The position numbers and the translations under genes are program-made. From Lutimaribacter_A marinistellae (lineage in GTDB: Bacteria > Pseudomonadota > Alphaproteobacteria > Rhodobacterales > Rhodobacteraceae): a DNA stretch of 64,000 nt. Below, one piece after another: positions 42,645 through 52,079 of the stretch; the stretch's first letter is position 1; every line of letters begins with the position of its first letter. The stretch covers positions 62,001 through 126,000 of the forward strand of contig NZ_JBHRXI010000017.1 of assembly GCF_042648365.1 (NCBI RefSeq), read 5' to 3'. The notes under the pieces are model-generated. The model was not told the origin of the DNA, ran no database searches, and saw nothing but the letters and a program-made list of their open reading frames with translations.

Positions 42645-43042
42645 GCGCGCGGAGAGCCTGTAAGCCGGATTCTGTCCCGGGGGCGAACCCCCTTGGATGA
42701 CCATTCCTCTGGGCCGTGCATTGCTGCACGGCTCAAGCTGCCAACCCGATCCCTCTCGGCCAAGGCGCACCTAGCGGCGGTATCGGTTGCCCGACCGGCC
42801 CGCGCGGGGATCCTATTCGGCATTGCTCCCGGTGGGGCTTGCCGTGCCGCCGCTGTTGCCAGCCGCGCGGTGGGCTCTTACCCCACCGTTTCACCCTTGC
42901 CCTGCCGTGACAGGGCGGTCTGTTTTCTGTGGCGCTTTCCGTCGGGTTTCCCCGCCCGGGCGTTACCCGGCACCGTTGCCTTGTGGAGTCCGGACTTTCC
43001 TCGCGGGGGAGACCCCCACGCGGCCATCCAGCCCTCCGCGCC
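42645..43042 (-). ncRNA. rnpB: RNase P RNA, A-type
   Basis: About 398 nt, the catalytic RNA of RNase P. Read on the minus strand, it begins with a P1 strand GCGCGGAGGGC that pairs with GCTCTCCGCGC at its 3' end (one G-U). It contains the universal GAGGAAAGTCCGGACTCCAC block near the 5' end and ACAGAATCCGGCTTACAG near the 3' end, the two most conserved RNase P RNA segments. Ends are set from P1 pairing and are good to a few bases. Any coding frames called across it are spurious. Confidence 0.95.
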
Positions 43043-43047
43043 TGTCG

Positions 43048-43076
43048 CAGCTATGCGTCGCGGGGCGCGCGGTCAA
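43048..43076 (-). promoter_or_regulatory. Promoter of rnpB
   Basis: On the minus strand, TTGACC (43076-43071) and TAGCTG (43053-43048) are separated by exactly 17 bases, and the predicted RNA 5' end follows 6-7 bases later. Hexamers match sigma-70 well at -35 and moderately at -10. It lies just upstream of the divergent phosphoesterase gene. Confidence 0.6.
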
Positions 43077-43123
43077 GCCTTTTGGGCTTGCCGGGGGACG
43101 CGGCCGCGCCTAGGACCATGGGC

Positions 43124-43936
43124 ATGAAGATTTTGTTTCTGGGTGACGTGATGGGCCGTGCCGGGCGCGCGGCGGTGGTCGAACACCTGCCACGGCTGCG
43201 GGCCGAGTGGCGGCTGGATTTCGTCGTGGTCAATGGCGAGAACGCGTCGAACGGGATGGGCCTGAAGGCCGATCACGCCAAGCTGCTGCTGGATGCGGGG
43301 GCGGATTGCCTGACGCTGGGCGATCACGCTTTCGACCAGAAGGACATGATGCAGTTCATCGAGACCGAGTCGCGCATCGTGCGGCCGATCAACTATGCCA
43401 AGGGCGCGCCGGGGCGGGGGCACCGCCTGTTCACCGCGCCGGGCGGGCGCAAGGTTCTGGTTGCGCAGGTGTTGGGCCAGGTATTCATGAAGCGCCCCTA
43501 CGACGATCCGTTCTCGGCCATCGAGCCGGTTCTCAAGACCTTTCCGCGCGGCGGGCAGGCGCAGGCGGTGATCGTGGACATGCATTGCGAGGCGACATCG
43601 GAAAAGATGGCGATGGGGCATTTCTGTGACGGGCGGGCGAGCCTTGTCGTTGGGACGCATACCCATGTGCCGACGGCCGACACGCAGATCCTGCCCGGGC
43701 AGACCGCGTTCCAGAGCGATGCGGGCATGTGCGGCGATTACGATTCGGTCATCGGGATGGACAAGGCCGAGCCGATGCGCCGGTTCATCACCGGGATGAC
43801 CAAGGACCGGTTTACCCCCGCGATGGGTGAGGCCACGCTGTCGGGTGTATATGTCGAAACCGACGACCGCAGCGGCGTGGCCAAGCGCGTCCGGATGATC
43901 CGCGTCGGCGGACGGCTGGAACAGGCGGGGCCGTGA
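43124..43936 (+). CDS. YmdB-family metallophosphoesterase
   Basis: 270 residues, the TIGR00282 family (YmdB in Bacillus). Metal ligands are recognisable: LGDVMGRAGR with Asp near 8, VNGENA with Asn/Glu, LGDHAFDQKD, MHCEATSEK, and GTHTHVPTAD near 180. YmdB hydrolyses 2',3'-cyclic nucleotides in vitro and affects biofilm and motility switching in Bacillus. ATG 43124 has AGGA 8 bases upstream; an ATG two codons earlier is too close to it. A frame open to 42929 lies in rnpB. It overlaps the next start by 4 bases. Confidence 0.9.
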   Translation: MKILFLGDVMGRAGRAAVVEHLPRLRAEWRLDFVVVNGENASNGMGLKADHAKLLLDAGADCLTLGDHAFDQKDMMQFIETESRIVRPINYAKGAPGRGHRLFTAPGGRKVLVAQVLGQVFMKRPYDDPFSAIEPVLKTFPRGGQAQAVIVDMHCEATSEKMAMGHFCDGRASLVVGTHTHVPTADTQILPGQTAFQSDAGMCGDYDSVIGMDKAEPMRRFITGMTKDRFTPAMGEATLSGVYVETDDRSGVAKRVRMIRVGGRLEQAGP

Positions 43937-44862
43937 CCCGGCGGGAACTGGCCTTTTATTCCGGCATTCTCGTGGTGCTGGGCATGGGCTGGGGGGTGAC
44001 GCAGCCGCTGACGAAGATCGCGGTGAGCACGGGCTATCAGCCGCTTGGGCTGATCTTTTGGCAACTGGTGATCGGTGCTGCGGCGATGGCGGCGGTGTCA
44101 CTTGCGACGGGTCGTGGCTTTCCCATGACGTGGCCCGCTTTCGCGGCCTGCGCGGTGATCGCGCTGGTGGGGACGCTGATTCCCAATTCGGCAGGGTACA
44201 AGGCCATCGCGCATCTGCCGGCAGGGGTGATGTCGATCCTGATCTCGCTGGTGCCGATGATGGCCTTTCCGATCGCGCTGGTACTGGGGCTGGAGCGGTT
44301 CAGCACGCGGCGGCTGGTCGGGTTGATGGCCGGGCTGGCGGGCGTTCTGATCCTGGTGCTGCCCGAGGCGAGCCTGCCGGAACGTGCGATGCTGGCCTGG
44401 ATCCCGCTCGCGCTGGTCGGGCCGGCCTGCTACGCGTTCGAGGGCAATTACGTCGCGCGCTGGGGCACCGGGGGGCTTGATGCGATACAGGTGCTGTTCG
44501 GCGCCTCGGTGCTGGGGGCGGCGATCGCACTGCCGGTTACGCTGGGCGCGGGGCAATTCATCTCGCCGGTCCGCGTGTGGCAGGCGCCGGAATGGGCCTT
44601 TGTCGCCTCATCGGTGATTCATGCCGCCGTCTATTGCGGGTATGTCTGGCTGGTGGCGAAGGCGGGGCCGGTCTTTGCCGCGCAGGTCAGCTATGTTGTG
44701 ACCGTCTCGGGCGTGTTCTGGTCACTGGTGCTGCTGGGCGAGCGCTACTCTCCGTACATCTGGGCGGCGCTGTGTCTTGTCCTTTTGGGCGTGTTCCTTG
44801 TGCAACCCCGGTCGCAGGACGGGCTTGCAGAGGGCGAAACGATAAAGGACACTGTCCGATAG
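43933..44862 (+). CDS. DMT-superfamily transporter (EamA)
   Basis: 309 residues, ten predicted membrane helices in two EamA repeats. The GTG start overlaps the phosphoesterase stop (GTGA), so it is translationally coupled to it. Transport of amino acids, nucleosides or other small metabolites is typical of the superfamily; the substrate is not predictable. A short hydrophilic tail follows the last helix. Confidence 0.88.
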   Translation: MTRRELAFYSGILVVLGMGWGVTQPLTKIAVSTGYQPLGLIFWQLVIGAAAMAAVSLATGRGFPMTWPAFAACAVIALVGTLIPNSAGYKAIAHLPAGVMSILISLVPMMAFPIALVLGLERFSTRRLVGLMAGLAGVLILVLPEASLPERAMLAWIPLALVGPACYAFEGNYVARWGTGGLDAIQVLFGASVLGAAIALPVTLGAGQFISPVRVWQAPEWAFVASSVIHAAVYCGYVWLVAKAGPVFAAQVSYVVTVSGVFWSLVLLGERYSPYIWAALCLVLLGVFLVQPRSQDGLAEGETIKDTVR

Positions 44863-44899
44863 GCCGTTTCCTGCCCCATTCGAGGTCGCGCGAATCTTC

Positions 44900-46678
44900 A
44901 TGCAATTGTTTTCCCTGACGGATACCGGCAGCGCGATGCTGACGCTGTTCATCGTCGCCGTCATGTTCGTGATGTTCCTGCGCGAGATCTATCCGACCGA
45001 GGTGGTGGCGCTTGCCGGTGTGGCGCTGATGCTGGTCACCGGGGTTCTGCCCTACCGTGAAGGGCTGGAGGTTCTGTCGAACCCGGCGCCCTGGACCATC
45101 GCCGCGATGTTCCTGATCATGGGGGCGCTGGTGCGGACCGGGGCGTTGGACGCCTTTACCTCGCTGGCGCAGCGCAAGGCGCAATCCAACCCGCGGATCG
45201 CGCTGGGCCTGCTGATGGGCTTCGTGGTTCTGGCCTCGGCGGTGGTGTCGAACACGCCCGTCGTCGTCGTGATGATCCCCGTCTTCATCCAGATCGCGCG
45301 CACCATGGAAATTCCGTCTTCCAAGCTGCTGATCCCGCTCAGCTATGCTGCGATCATGGGGGGCACGCTGACGCTGATCGGAACCTCGACCAACCTGCTG
45401 GTCGATGGTGTGGCGCGGGCGCAGGGGCTGGCGCCGTTCACCATTTTCGAGGTGACGCCGCTGGGCATCGCGGTGGTGGCCTGGGGCATGATCTATCTGC
45501 GCTTCATCGGTCCCTACCTGCTGCCCAAGCGCGACAGCATGGCCGAGATGCTGACCGACCGGTCGCGCATGAAGTTCTTTACCGAAGCCGTCATCCCGCC
45601 GGAAAGCAACCTGGTCGGTCGTGAGGTCGAAGGCGTTCAACTGTTCAAGCGGCCGGGCGTGCGGTTGATCGACGTGGTGCGCGGCGATGCCTCGCTTCGG
45701 CGGAATCTGAAGGGGGTCAAGCTGGAGGTCGGTGACCGGGTGGTCCTGCGCACGCAGATGACCGAACTGCTGAGCCTGCAGCGCAACAAGGAACTCAAGC
45801 GGGTCGATCAGGTCTCGGCGGTCGAGACCAGGACGGTCGAGGTGCTGATTACGCCGGGCTGCCGGATGGTGGGCAAGAGCCTGGGCGTGCTGCGCCTGCG
45901 GCGGCGTTACGGCGTTTACGTGCTGGCCGCGCACCGGCGGAACCAGAATATCGGCCGGCAGTTGGACGAGCTGGTAGTGCAGGTGGGCGATACGCTGCTG
46001 CTGGAGGGGGCGCCGGAGGATATCCAGCGGCTGGCCGCCGATATGGACGTGGTCGATGTCTCGCAGCCGTCGGCGCGGGGGTTCCGCCGGGGACATGCAC
46101 CGGTTGCCATTGCCGCGCTTCTGGGCATCGTGGTGCTGGCGGCGCTGGGAGTGGCGCCGATCCTTGCGCTGTCGATCATCGCGGTTGCGGTGGTTCTGAT
46201 CACCCGCTGCATCGATGCCGACGAGGCGTTCGGCTTTGTCGACGGGCGTCTTCTGACCCTGATCTTTTCCATGCTGGCGGTGGGCAAGGCGCTGGAAGCG
46301 TCGGGCGCGGTGGAGTTGATCGTGAACGCGGTTGCACCGGGGCTGGCGATGCTGCCGCCCTTCCTCGTGGTTTGGGCGGTCTACCTGTTGACCTCGATCC
46401 TGACCGAGCTTGTGTCGAATAACGCGGTCGCCGTGGTGGTGACACCCATCGCCATCGGTCTGGCGCAGGCAATGGGGATCGACCCGCGCCCATTGGTGGT
46501 GGCGGTGATGGTCGCGGCCTCGGCCAGCTTTGCGACGCCGATCGGGTACCAGACCAACATGCTGGTCTATGGTCCGGGGGGCTACAAGTTCACCGACTTC
46601 ATGCGCGTGGGCATCCCGCTGAATCTGACGGTGGGCATGCTGGCATCGGCGCTTATTCCGCTGATCTGGCCGCTCTGA
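44900..46678 (+). CDS. SLC13-family permease with two RCK_C/TrkA-C domains (copy 1)
   Basis: 592 residues. N-terminal membrane block (about 10-205), two TrkA-C-type regulatory modules in the middle (about 215-390), then a second membrane block ending in PIGYQTNMLVYGPGGYKFTD and the final IWPL. Belongs to the CitM/ArsB-like divalent anion symporter group that includes YfbS-type transporters. The RCK_C modules probably sense a ligand. It follows the EamA gene by 37 bases and has a paralogue at 52080-53852. Confidence 0.88.
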   Translation: MQLFSLTDTGSAMLTLFIVAVMFVMFLREIYPTEVVALAGVALMLVTGVLPYREGLEVLSNPAPWTIAAMFLIMGALVRTGALDAFTSLAQRKAQSNPRIALGLLMGFVVLASAVVSNTPVVVVMIPVFIQIARTMEIPSSKLLIPLSYAAIMGGTLTLIGTSTNLLVDGVARAQGLAPFTIFEVTPLGIAVVAWGMIYLRFIGPYLLPKRDSMAEMLTDRSRMKFFTEAVIPPESNLVGREVEGVQLFKRPGVRLIDVVRGDASLRRNLKGVKLEVGDRVVLRTQMTELLSLQRNKELKRVDQVSAVETRTVEVLITPGCRMVGKSLGVLRLRRRYGVYVLAAHRRNQNIGRQLDELVVQVGDTLLLEGAPEDIQRLAADMDVVDVSQPSARGFRRGHAPVAIAALLGIVVLAALGVAPILALSIIAVAVVLITRCIDADEAFGFVDGRLLTLIFSMLAVGKALEASGAVELIVNAVAPGLAMLPPFLVVWAVYLLTSILTELVSNNAVAVVVTPIAIGLAQAMGIDPRPLVVAVMVAASASFATPIGYQTNMLVYGPGGYKFTDFMRVGIPLNLTVGMLASALIPLIWPL

Positions 46679-46749
46679 GCGGAATGGTCTTGATCCATGA
46701 CCGGCGGGGGCCGATCTTGGTTTCAGGACATACGAAAGGAGCAGGACTA

Positions 46750-47478
46750 ATGAAGCGAATGATCCTGGCAGGCGCCATGATGATGGCCGCAGCAGGAGGG
46801 GCCATGGCCGGCACAGTCGAAGGAACCGCGAGCTATCGTGAACGGATCGCCGTGCTGCCGGGGTCGGTTCTGGAGGTTCAGTTGCTGGATGTTTCCCGCG
46901 CGGATGCCAAGGCCGATGTGCTGTCGTCGCGCCGCTATGCGCTCAAGGGCGTGCCGGCGGGGTTCGAGTTGCCTTATGACGATGCGCTGATCGACGAGCG
47001 GATGCGATACGTCCTGCGCGCAACGATCAGCCGCGAAGGACGGCTGATGTTCACCACCGACCGGGCCTATCCGGTGCTGACGCAGGGGGCTGGCAACAGC
47101 GCCGACCTGATGCTGGTCAAGGTGTCGAGCCCGGCGCCGATCACGCTGCCGGGTACCGCGTGGATCATGGAAGAGATGGGGGATGCCGAGTTGCTGGAAG
47201 ACCGCTTGCCCGAGATCACCTTTGGCGAGGGGGGCGAGTTCGCCGGTACCGGCGGCTGCAACCGGATGCGCGGCATGGCCGAGATCGGCGATGGCACGCT
47301 GGCCTTTCCCGACGCGATTGCCGCGACGATGATGGCCTGCGCCGAAGAGGTCGAGGCGCAGGAGCGTGCCTTCATGGATCGGCTGGCCCTTGTCGAAGGC
47401 TACGAGGTGACGACCGGTGCGCTGGTGCTGACCGATGGCGCGGGCGAGGCGCTGATGCGGTTCCGGCCGATGAACTGA
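46750..47478 (+). CDS. Periplasmic YbaY-META two-domain protein
   Basis: About 242 residues. A signal peptide with an AMA-G cleavage site is followed by a YbaY domain (about 20-115, VLPGSVLEVQLLDVSRADA) and a META/HslJ domain (GTAWIMEEMG..., FGEGGEFAGTGGCNRMRG..., TMMACAEEVEAQERAF). In E. coli HslJ is heat-induced and linked to novobiocin resistance. ATG 46750 has AAGGAG upstream. Role in envelope stress is inferred. It follows the SLC13 gene by 71 bases. Confidence 0.87.
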   Translation: MKRMILAGAMMMAAAGGAMAGTVEGTASYRERIAVLPGSVLEVQLLDVSRADAKADVLSSRRYALKGVPAGFELPYDDALIDERMRYVLRATISREGRLMFTTDRAYPVLTQGAGNSADLMLVKVSSPAPITLPGTAWIMEEMGDAELLEDRLPEITFGEGGEFAGTGGCNRMRGMAEIGDGTLAFPDAIAATMMACAEEVEAQERAFMDRLALVEGYEVTTGALVLTDGAGEALMRFRPMN

Positions 47479-47539
47479 GACGGGATGGCGCAAGCCGCCC
47501 GTGCCGGTTAGCCTGCCCTCGAATGATGGGGACGGGCGA

Positions 47540-48718
47540 ATGACGAAACGGGATCTCGAGATCGCGCTGGCCGTGGTCTTTGCCGTCGTGGTGACGGGGT
47601 GGCTGATCGGGTTTGCCGTGGGCTGGGCAACAAGGCCCGATACCGTGGTGGAGACCGTCGCGCCCGAAGGCCCGCCAGAACGGGCCGTTGCACCGCAGGA
47701 CGGGCCGGTGGATGGCGCAGGTGGCGTCAGCTATCCGGGTTACGAAGAGATCCACGTCAACGATTATGCCGACCTGCTGAGAGAGGCGGCCGAAGATCGC
47801 GTCCGGCAGGATCTGAAGGATCTTTATGACCGGACCGGCATCGAGATGACGGTGCTGACCCTCTCCAACATGGCGGCCTATGGCCATGATGGCCCGATCG
47901 AACCCTTTGCCACGGGGTTGTTCAACGCGTGGGGCATCGGGCACGCGGTACGAAATGATGGCGTGCTTGTCCTTGTCGTCGTGGATGACCGGCACATGCG
48001 GATCGAGATCGGCGCCGGTTATGACCAGAGTTGGGATGCGCGGATGCAACGCGTGATCGATGACGGTTTCCTGCCCCATTTCCGCAACGAGAAGTACGAG
48101 CGGGGCATCGAAACCGGGGTCGAGGAGACGATCCACGAATTGACGGGCAGGTATCCGGGGGAAGATGAGATCGGCACCGCCGCGCGCGGCTGGGCGTGGA
48201 TCCTGCGGCAGCTGCGCAAGGCGGGCGATTGGATCTGGTCGCTGCTGCTGATCCCGCTGGGCGGCGCGGCGCTGGGGCTGCGGCATTATCTGCGGGTACG
48301 GCCGAGACCCTGTCCGCACTGTCGCGTCCTGATGGCCCGCATGGGCGAGGCCGCCGATGACGAGCATCTGGATGGTGGTCAGCGGCTGGAGGAATACCTG
48401 CAATCGGTCGATTACGATGTCTGGGCCTGCGCGGATTGCGACCACAAGGAGATCATCCGCTATCCCAGCCTGTTCTCGGCGCATGGGACCTGCCCGCGTT
48501 GCGATTACCGGACGCTGGCGAGCGAAAGCACGACGCTGGAGGCGGCTACGACTTCGAGCAGCGGGCGCAAGCGGGTCGATTACCACTGCCAGCAATGCGA
48601 TTACGAAGATAGCGAGATCCGGACGATCCCGCGCAAATCCTCGGGCGGGTCCGGTGGTTCGGGCGGCTCTTTCGGTGGCGGGTCGTCCTCGGGCGGGGGC
48701 GCGTCGGGCAGCTGGTAG
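47540..48718 (+). CDS. TPM-domain membrane protein with multiple CxxC zinc-ribbon motifs
   Basis: About 392 residues. One N-terminal membrane helix (about 9-30), a periplasmic TPM domain (about 75-190, with VLVLVVVDDRHMRIEIGAGYD), then a second membrane helix (WSLLLIPLGGAALGL). A cytoplasmic Cys-rich region follows with four CxxC motifs (CPHC, CADC, CPRC, CQQC), and then a long Gly/Ser tail ending GASGSW. This tail is typical of TPM proteins. Function is unclear; family members act in photosystem repair or envelope homeostasis. ATG 47540 chosen over 47501. Confidence 0.85.
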   Translation: MTKRDLEIALAVVFAVVVTGWLIGFAVGWATRPDTVVETVAPEGPPERAVAPQDGPVDGAGGVSYPGYEEIHVNDYADLLREAAEDRVRQDLKDLYDRTGIEMTVLTLSNMAAYGHDGPIEPFATGLFNAWGIGHAVRNDGVLVLVVVDDRHMRIEIGAGYDQSWDARMQRVIDDGFLPHFRNEKYERGIETGVEETIHELTGRYPGEDEIGTAARGWAWILRQLRKAGDWIWSLLLIPLGGAALGLRHYLRVRPRPCPHCRVLMARMGEAADDEHLDGGQRLEEYLQSVDYDVWACADCDHKEIIRYPSLFSAHGTCPRCDYRTLASESTTLEAATTSSSGRKRVDYHCQQCDYEDSEIRTIPRKSSGGSGGSGGSFGGGSSSGGGASGSW

Positions 48719-48721
48719 GCG

Positions 48722-50383
48722 CTAGGCGATTGCCCGTGAGCGGCCAGCGTTGCGGCCCGAGAAGATGCAGCCGCCAAGGAAGGTACCTTCGAGCGCGTTG
48801 TAGCCGTGATAGCCACCGCCGCCGAAGCCTGCGACCTCGCCCGCCGCGAAGAGGCCGGGCACCACCTGCCCGTCGGCGCCGATCATCTGGCTGTCGAGAT
48901 TGGTCTGCAACCCGCCCAGCGTCTTGCGGGTGAGGATATGCAGCTTGACCGCGATCAACGGGCCATTCGCGGGATCGAGGAACCGGTGCGGTTTGGCGGT
49001 GCGGATCAGCCTGTCGCCGCGATAGTTGCGGGCGGCGTTGATCGCCATGATCTGCGCGTCCTTGGCGAAGGGGTTGTCGACCTGGGCATCGCGCGCTTCG
49101 ATCTGCGCGCGGATTTGACCCTCGTCCAGCAGGCCGCCGCCCAGCTGGTTCATGCCGCGGACAAGATCGCCAAGCGTTTTGGCGACCACGAAATCCTCGC
49201 CACGTTCCTTGAAGGCTTCGACCGGGGCGGTTGCCTTTTCGCCGGACAGGATGCGCTGGCGGATCACCTCGCCCCATTTCTTGGAGGTGAAATCTGGGTT
49301 CTGTTCCGAACCCGAGAGCGCGAATTCCTTCTTGATGATCTTCTGGGTCAGGATGAACCAGCTGTAGTCGTAACCTGTCGCGAGTATCTCGCGCAGGGTG
49401 GACAGCGTGTCGAAGCCCGGCAGGCAGGGCGGGGCAAGCCGGTTGCCGGTGGCGTCGAACCACATCGAGGAGGGCCCCGGCAGGATGCGGATGCCATGGG
49501 CGGGCCAGATCGGGTTCCAGTTCTTCACGCCTTCGGTGTAATGCCACATCCGGTCGCCGTTGATCACATGGCCGCCGGCCTTTTCGCTGATCGGGATCAT
49601 GCGGCCATCGACGTGGAAGGGGACACCCGCGACCATCTCGGCGGGTGGTTCGCCCAACCGGTCGCGCGGCCAGTTGCGGCGCACCATCTCGAAATTGCCG
49701 CCGATCCCGCCCGAGGTCACGATGACCGACGGGGCGTAGGCCTCGAATTCGCCGATCTCGTCGCGGTTCGTCTTGGCGCCCTGTTCGGCCTCATCGTCGG
49801 CCAGGACCTCGCCCGAAACGCCCTTGGCGCTGCCGTTCTGCATGATGATATGGCTGACCTGATGGCGAAAGCGCAGCTCGATCCGACCTTGCGCCTGATG
49901 CTCGCGGACGCGGCGGATGAAATGTTCCAGCACGCCCGGCCCGGTGCCCCAGGTGATGTGAAAGCGCGGGACGGAATTGCCGTGACCATCGGCATATGAG
50001 CCGCCGCGCTCGGCCCAGCCTACGACCGGGAACCAGCGCAGGCCCATCTCGTAAAGCCACGGGCGCATCTCGCCGGCGGCGAACTCGACATAGGCCTCGG
50101 CCCATTTGCGGGGCCAGTCGTCCTCGTCGCGGTCGAACTGGGCGCTGCCCATCCAGTCGCGCAGGGCCAGATCGGCGCTGTCGCGGATGCCCATGCGGCG
50201 TTGTTCGGGGGTGTCGACCATGAACAGCCCGCCCAGCGACCAATGCGCCTGACCGCCGAGGAAATGCTCGGGTTCCTGATCGACGATGATCACCCGCTTG
50301 CCCCGGTCGCCCAGTTCGGCTGCGGCGGCGAGGCCGGCAAGGCCAGCGCCCACGATGATGGCGTCTGCTGTGTTGGTGGTCAT
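48722..50383 (-). CDS. FAD-binding dehydrogenase, fumarate reductase/3-ketosteroid-dehydrogenase family
   Basis: 553 residues, Rossmann motif IIVGAGLAGLAAAAELG at the N terminus and the C-terminal GEVAGFGGGGYHGYNALEGTFLGGCIFSG that closes the FAD site. No signal peptide. The substrate is not known; many marine homologues are labelled only as FAD-binding dehydrogenase. The stop is 3 bases from that of the convergent TPM gene. The SBF symporter gene lies upstream on the same strand. Confidence 0.87.
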   Translation of the reverse strand: MTTNTADAIIVGAGLAGLAAAAELGDRGKRVIIVDQEPEHFLGGQAHWSLGGLFMVDTPEQRRMGIRDSADLALRDWMGSAQFDRDEDDWPRKWAEAYVEFAAGEMRPWLYEMGLRWFPVVGWAERGGSYADGHGNSVPRFHITWGTGPGVLEHFIRRVREHQAQGRIELRFRHQVSHIIMQNGSAKGVSGEVLADDEAEQGAKTNRDEIGEFEAYAPSVIVTSGGIGGNFEMVRRNWPRDRLGEPPAEMVAGVPFHVDGRMIPISEKAGGHVINGDRMWHYTEGVKNWNPIWPAHGIRILPGPSSMWFDATGNRLAPPCLPGFDTLSTLREILATGYDYSWFILTQKIIKKEFALSGSEQNPDFTSKKWGEVIRQRILSGEKATAPVEAFKERGEDFVVAKTLGDLVRGMNQLGGGLLDEGQIRAQIEARDAQVDNPFAKDAQIMAINAARNYRGDRLIRTAKPHRFLDPANGPLIAVKLHILTRKTLGGLQTNLDSQMIGADGQVVPGLFAAGEVAGFGGGGYHGYNALEGTFLGGCIFSGRNAGRSRAIA

Positions 50384-50395
50384 GTGTCGGCCTCT

Positions 50396-51253
50396 CTAGC
50401 GGCTGCGGAACCACAGGATGAAGGGGAGGGAGACGAGGTACATGGTGATGCCATAAACCGCCGAGGGCAAGGCCAGTTCGCTGAACCCGCTGGTCGTTCC
50501 GGTGATCAGCGCGGCGAGCGTGATGCCCAGGGTGGAGTTCTGTATCCCCGTCTCGATAGAGATGGTCTTGGTCTCGTTCCATGTCAGGCGCGCAGCCCGT
50601 GCAAGGCCCAGCCCGATGAGCAGCAGCGCGAGGTTGAGCGCGACGAGACCGCCGCCCATGACGCCGAGATTATCGACGAACAGCTGCCAGTTTCCAGCAA
50701 GCGCCGCCAGCACGATCAGGGCGAAAAGCCCGGCTGCGATGCGCGACAGTGGCGCGTCGATCCGGTTGGCCAGGCTGGGGCGCAGGCGGCGCAGCGCGAC
50801 GCCCGCCAAGACCGGAAGCGTGGTGATGAGAAACATCGCGATGGCGAGGCCCGAGACCGAGACCTCGGGCGCGGCCTCGCCCAGAAAATGCGCGACGGCC
50901 CAGGCGGCGAGGATCGGAACGGTCAGGATCGACAGCAGGCTGACCACCGCCGTCAGTGTCACCGAAAGGGCCACGTCGCCGCGTGCGAATTTCGACAGGA
51001 TGTTCGAGGTCACTCCGCCCGGGCAGAAGGACAAAAGCATGAAGCCGACCGCGATTTCGGGCGGCAGGGCCAATGCGATGACCAGAAGGAAGGTCGTGAC
51101 CGGCAGCAGCGCGACCTGTGCCAGCGCGCCGATGGCGAATGGCAGGCGGCGGGAGAGGACGCGGCGGAAATCGCCGAAATCCAGCCCCACGCCCAGCGAG
51201 AACATGATGATGGCCAGCGCCAGCGGCAGCACCACCCCGATCAGGAAATCCAA
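50396..51253 (-). CDS. Bile acid:sodium symporter family transporter
   Basis: 285 residues with about nine or ten membrane helices, SBF/BASS family. Conserved features are SFCPGGVTSNILSKFARGDVALSV with the sodium-site signature and ETGIQNSTLGITLA on the other broken helix. Transports organic anions such as bile acids or pantoate in known members. Followed 12 bases later by the flavin dehydrogenase gene, which may act on the imported substrate (inference). Confidence 0.9.
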   Translation of the reverse strand: MDFLIGVVLPLALAIIMFSLGVGLDFGDFRRVLSRRLPFAIGALAQVALLPVTTFLLVIALALPPEIAVGFMLLSFCPGGVTSNILSKFARGDVALSVTLTAVVSLLSILTVPILAAWAVAHFLGEAAPEVSVSGLAIAMFLITTLPVLAGVALRRLRPSLANRIDAPLSRIAAGLFALIVLAALAGNWQLFVDNLGVMGGGLVALNLALLLIGLGLARAARLTWNETKTISIETGIQNSTLGITLAALITGTTSGFSELALPSAVYGITMYLVSLPFILWFRSR

Positions 51254-51341
51254 CGACCGCTCCTCCCACAGATTGCCGTTTGCGCCAGCCTAGGGGCGGC
51301 GGGGCGTGTCAGGCAAGGTTGCCGCAGGGGCAGGGTGTGTT

Positions 51342-52076
51342 TTAGCCGTATCGCTGGACGAAGCGGCGCAGGATTTCGCCCGGTTGGGTCACCTCGGCGG
51401 AATGGCAGAGCGCGATCAGCGCCTCGGCATCCTCGGGCGGGAAATAGCCGTGATTGCGATAGATGCGGATACGCGCCTCGAAATCGGCGGCGTCGGCCTC
51501 GGGGTGGAATTGCGTGGCATAGACGTTGCGGCCCCAGCGGATCATCTGAAAGGGGCAGGGGCCGGACGAAACAAGGTGGGTGCAGCCGGGCGGAAGTTGC
51601 TGCACGGCCTCCTTGTGGCCGACGAAGGCGTCGAAAACCGGATCCAGCCCGGCGGTCAGCGGATCCTCGCTACCTTCGGGGGTTAGGGTACAGGTCGAAG
51701 GGCCGACCGGTTCGCCATAGCGCGCCTTGCTCATCTCGCCGCCGAGATGTGCAGTAAGGATGCCCAGCCCATAGCAGCAGCCCATGTAGGGATGATCGCG
51801 GGCGGTGATCTGCGGCATCAGCGAGAGGATCGCGCCTTCGATCCGCGCCTCGAGCGGGGGTTTGGTTTCGGGCGCGTCGCTGACGCAGCCGGGGCCGCCG
51901 CCCACGATGACACCGGCATAATCGGTCACGTCCAGCCCCTCGGGCAGCGGGTCGCGATCCAGCCGGATCCGGTGTGTGTGTTCGGCCGAGAGGCCGGAGC
52001 GCGCCAGGATCGAGGCGAACTCGGCATCGCTGGCGTCGGTTTCGGGGCGCAGTTGCAGGATGAGAAAGGGTTTCAT
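51342..52076 (-). CDS. Class I glutamine amidotransferase-like protein
   Basis: 244 residues with the GATase1 fold. The nucleophile is probably Cys101 in GCCYGLG, with His in ATQFHPEAD followed by the acidic partner. It resembles GuaA-like stand-alone amidotransferases such as GMP synthase glutaminase-like and gamma-glutamyl hydrolase-like proteins. It lies 3 bases after the stop of the upstream SLC13 gene on the same strand, so they share an operon. Confidence 0.87.
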   Translation of the reverse strand: MKPFLILQLRPETDASDAEFASILARSGLSAEHTHRIRLDRDPLPEGLDVTDYAGVIVGGGPGCVSDAPETKPPLEARIEGAILSLMPQITARDHPYMGCCYGLGILTAHLGGEMSKARYGEPVGPSTCTLTPEGSEDPLTAGLDPVFDAFVGHKEAVQQLPPGCTHLVSSGPCPFQMIRWGRNVYATQFHPEADAADFEARIRIYRNHGYFPPEDAEALIALCHSAEVTQPGEILRRFVQRYG

Positions 52077-52079
52077 GCG

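Noticed and set aside
50201..51757. 518-codon plus-strand frame
   Set aside because: Antisense to the SBF symporter and its neighbours, with no hydrophobic or catalytic pattern.
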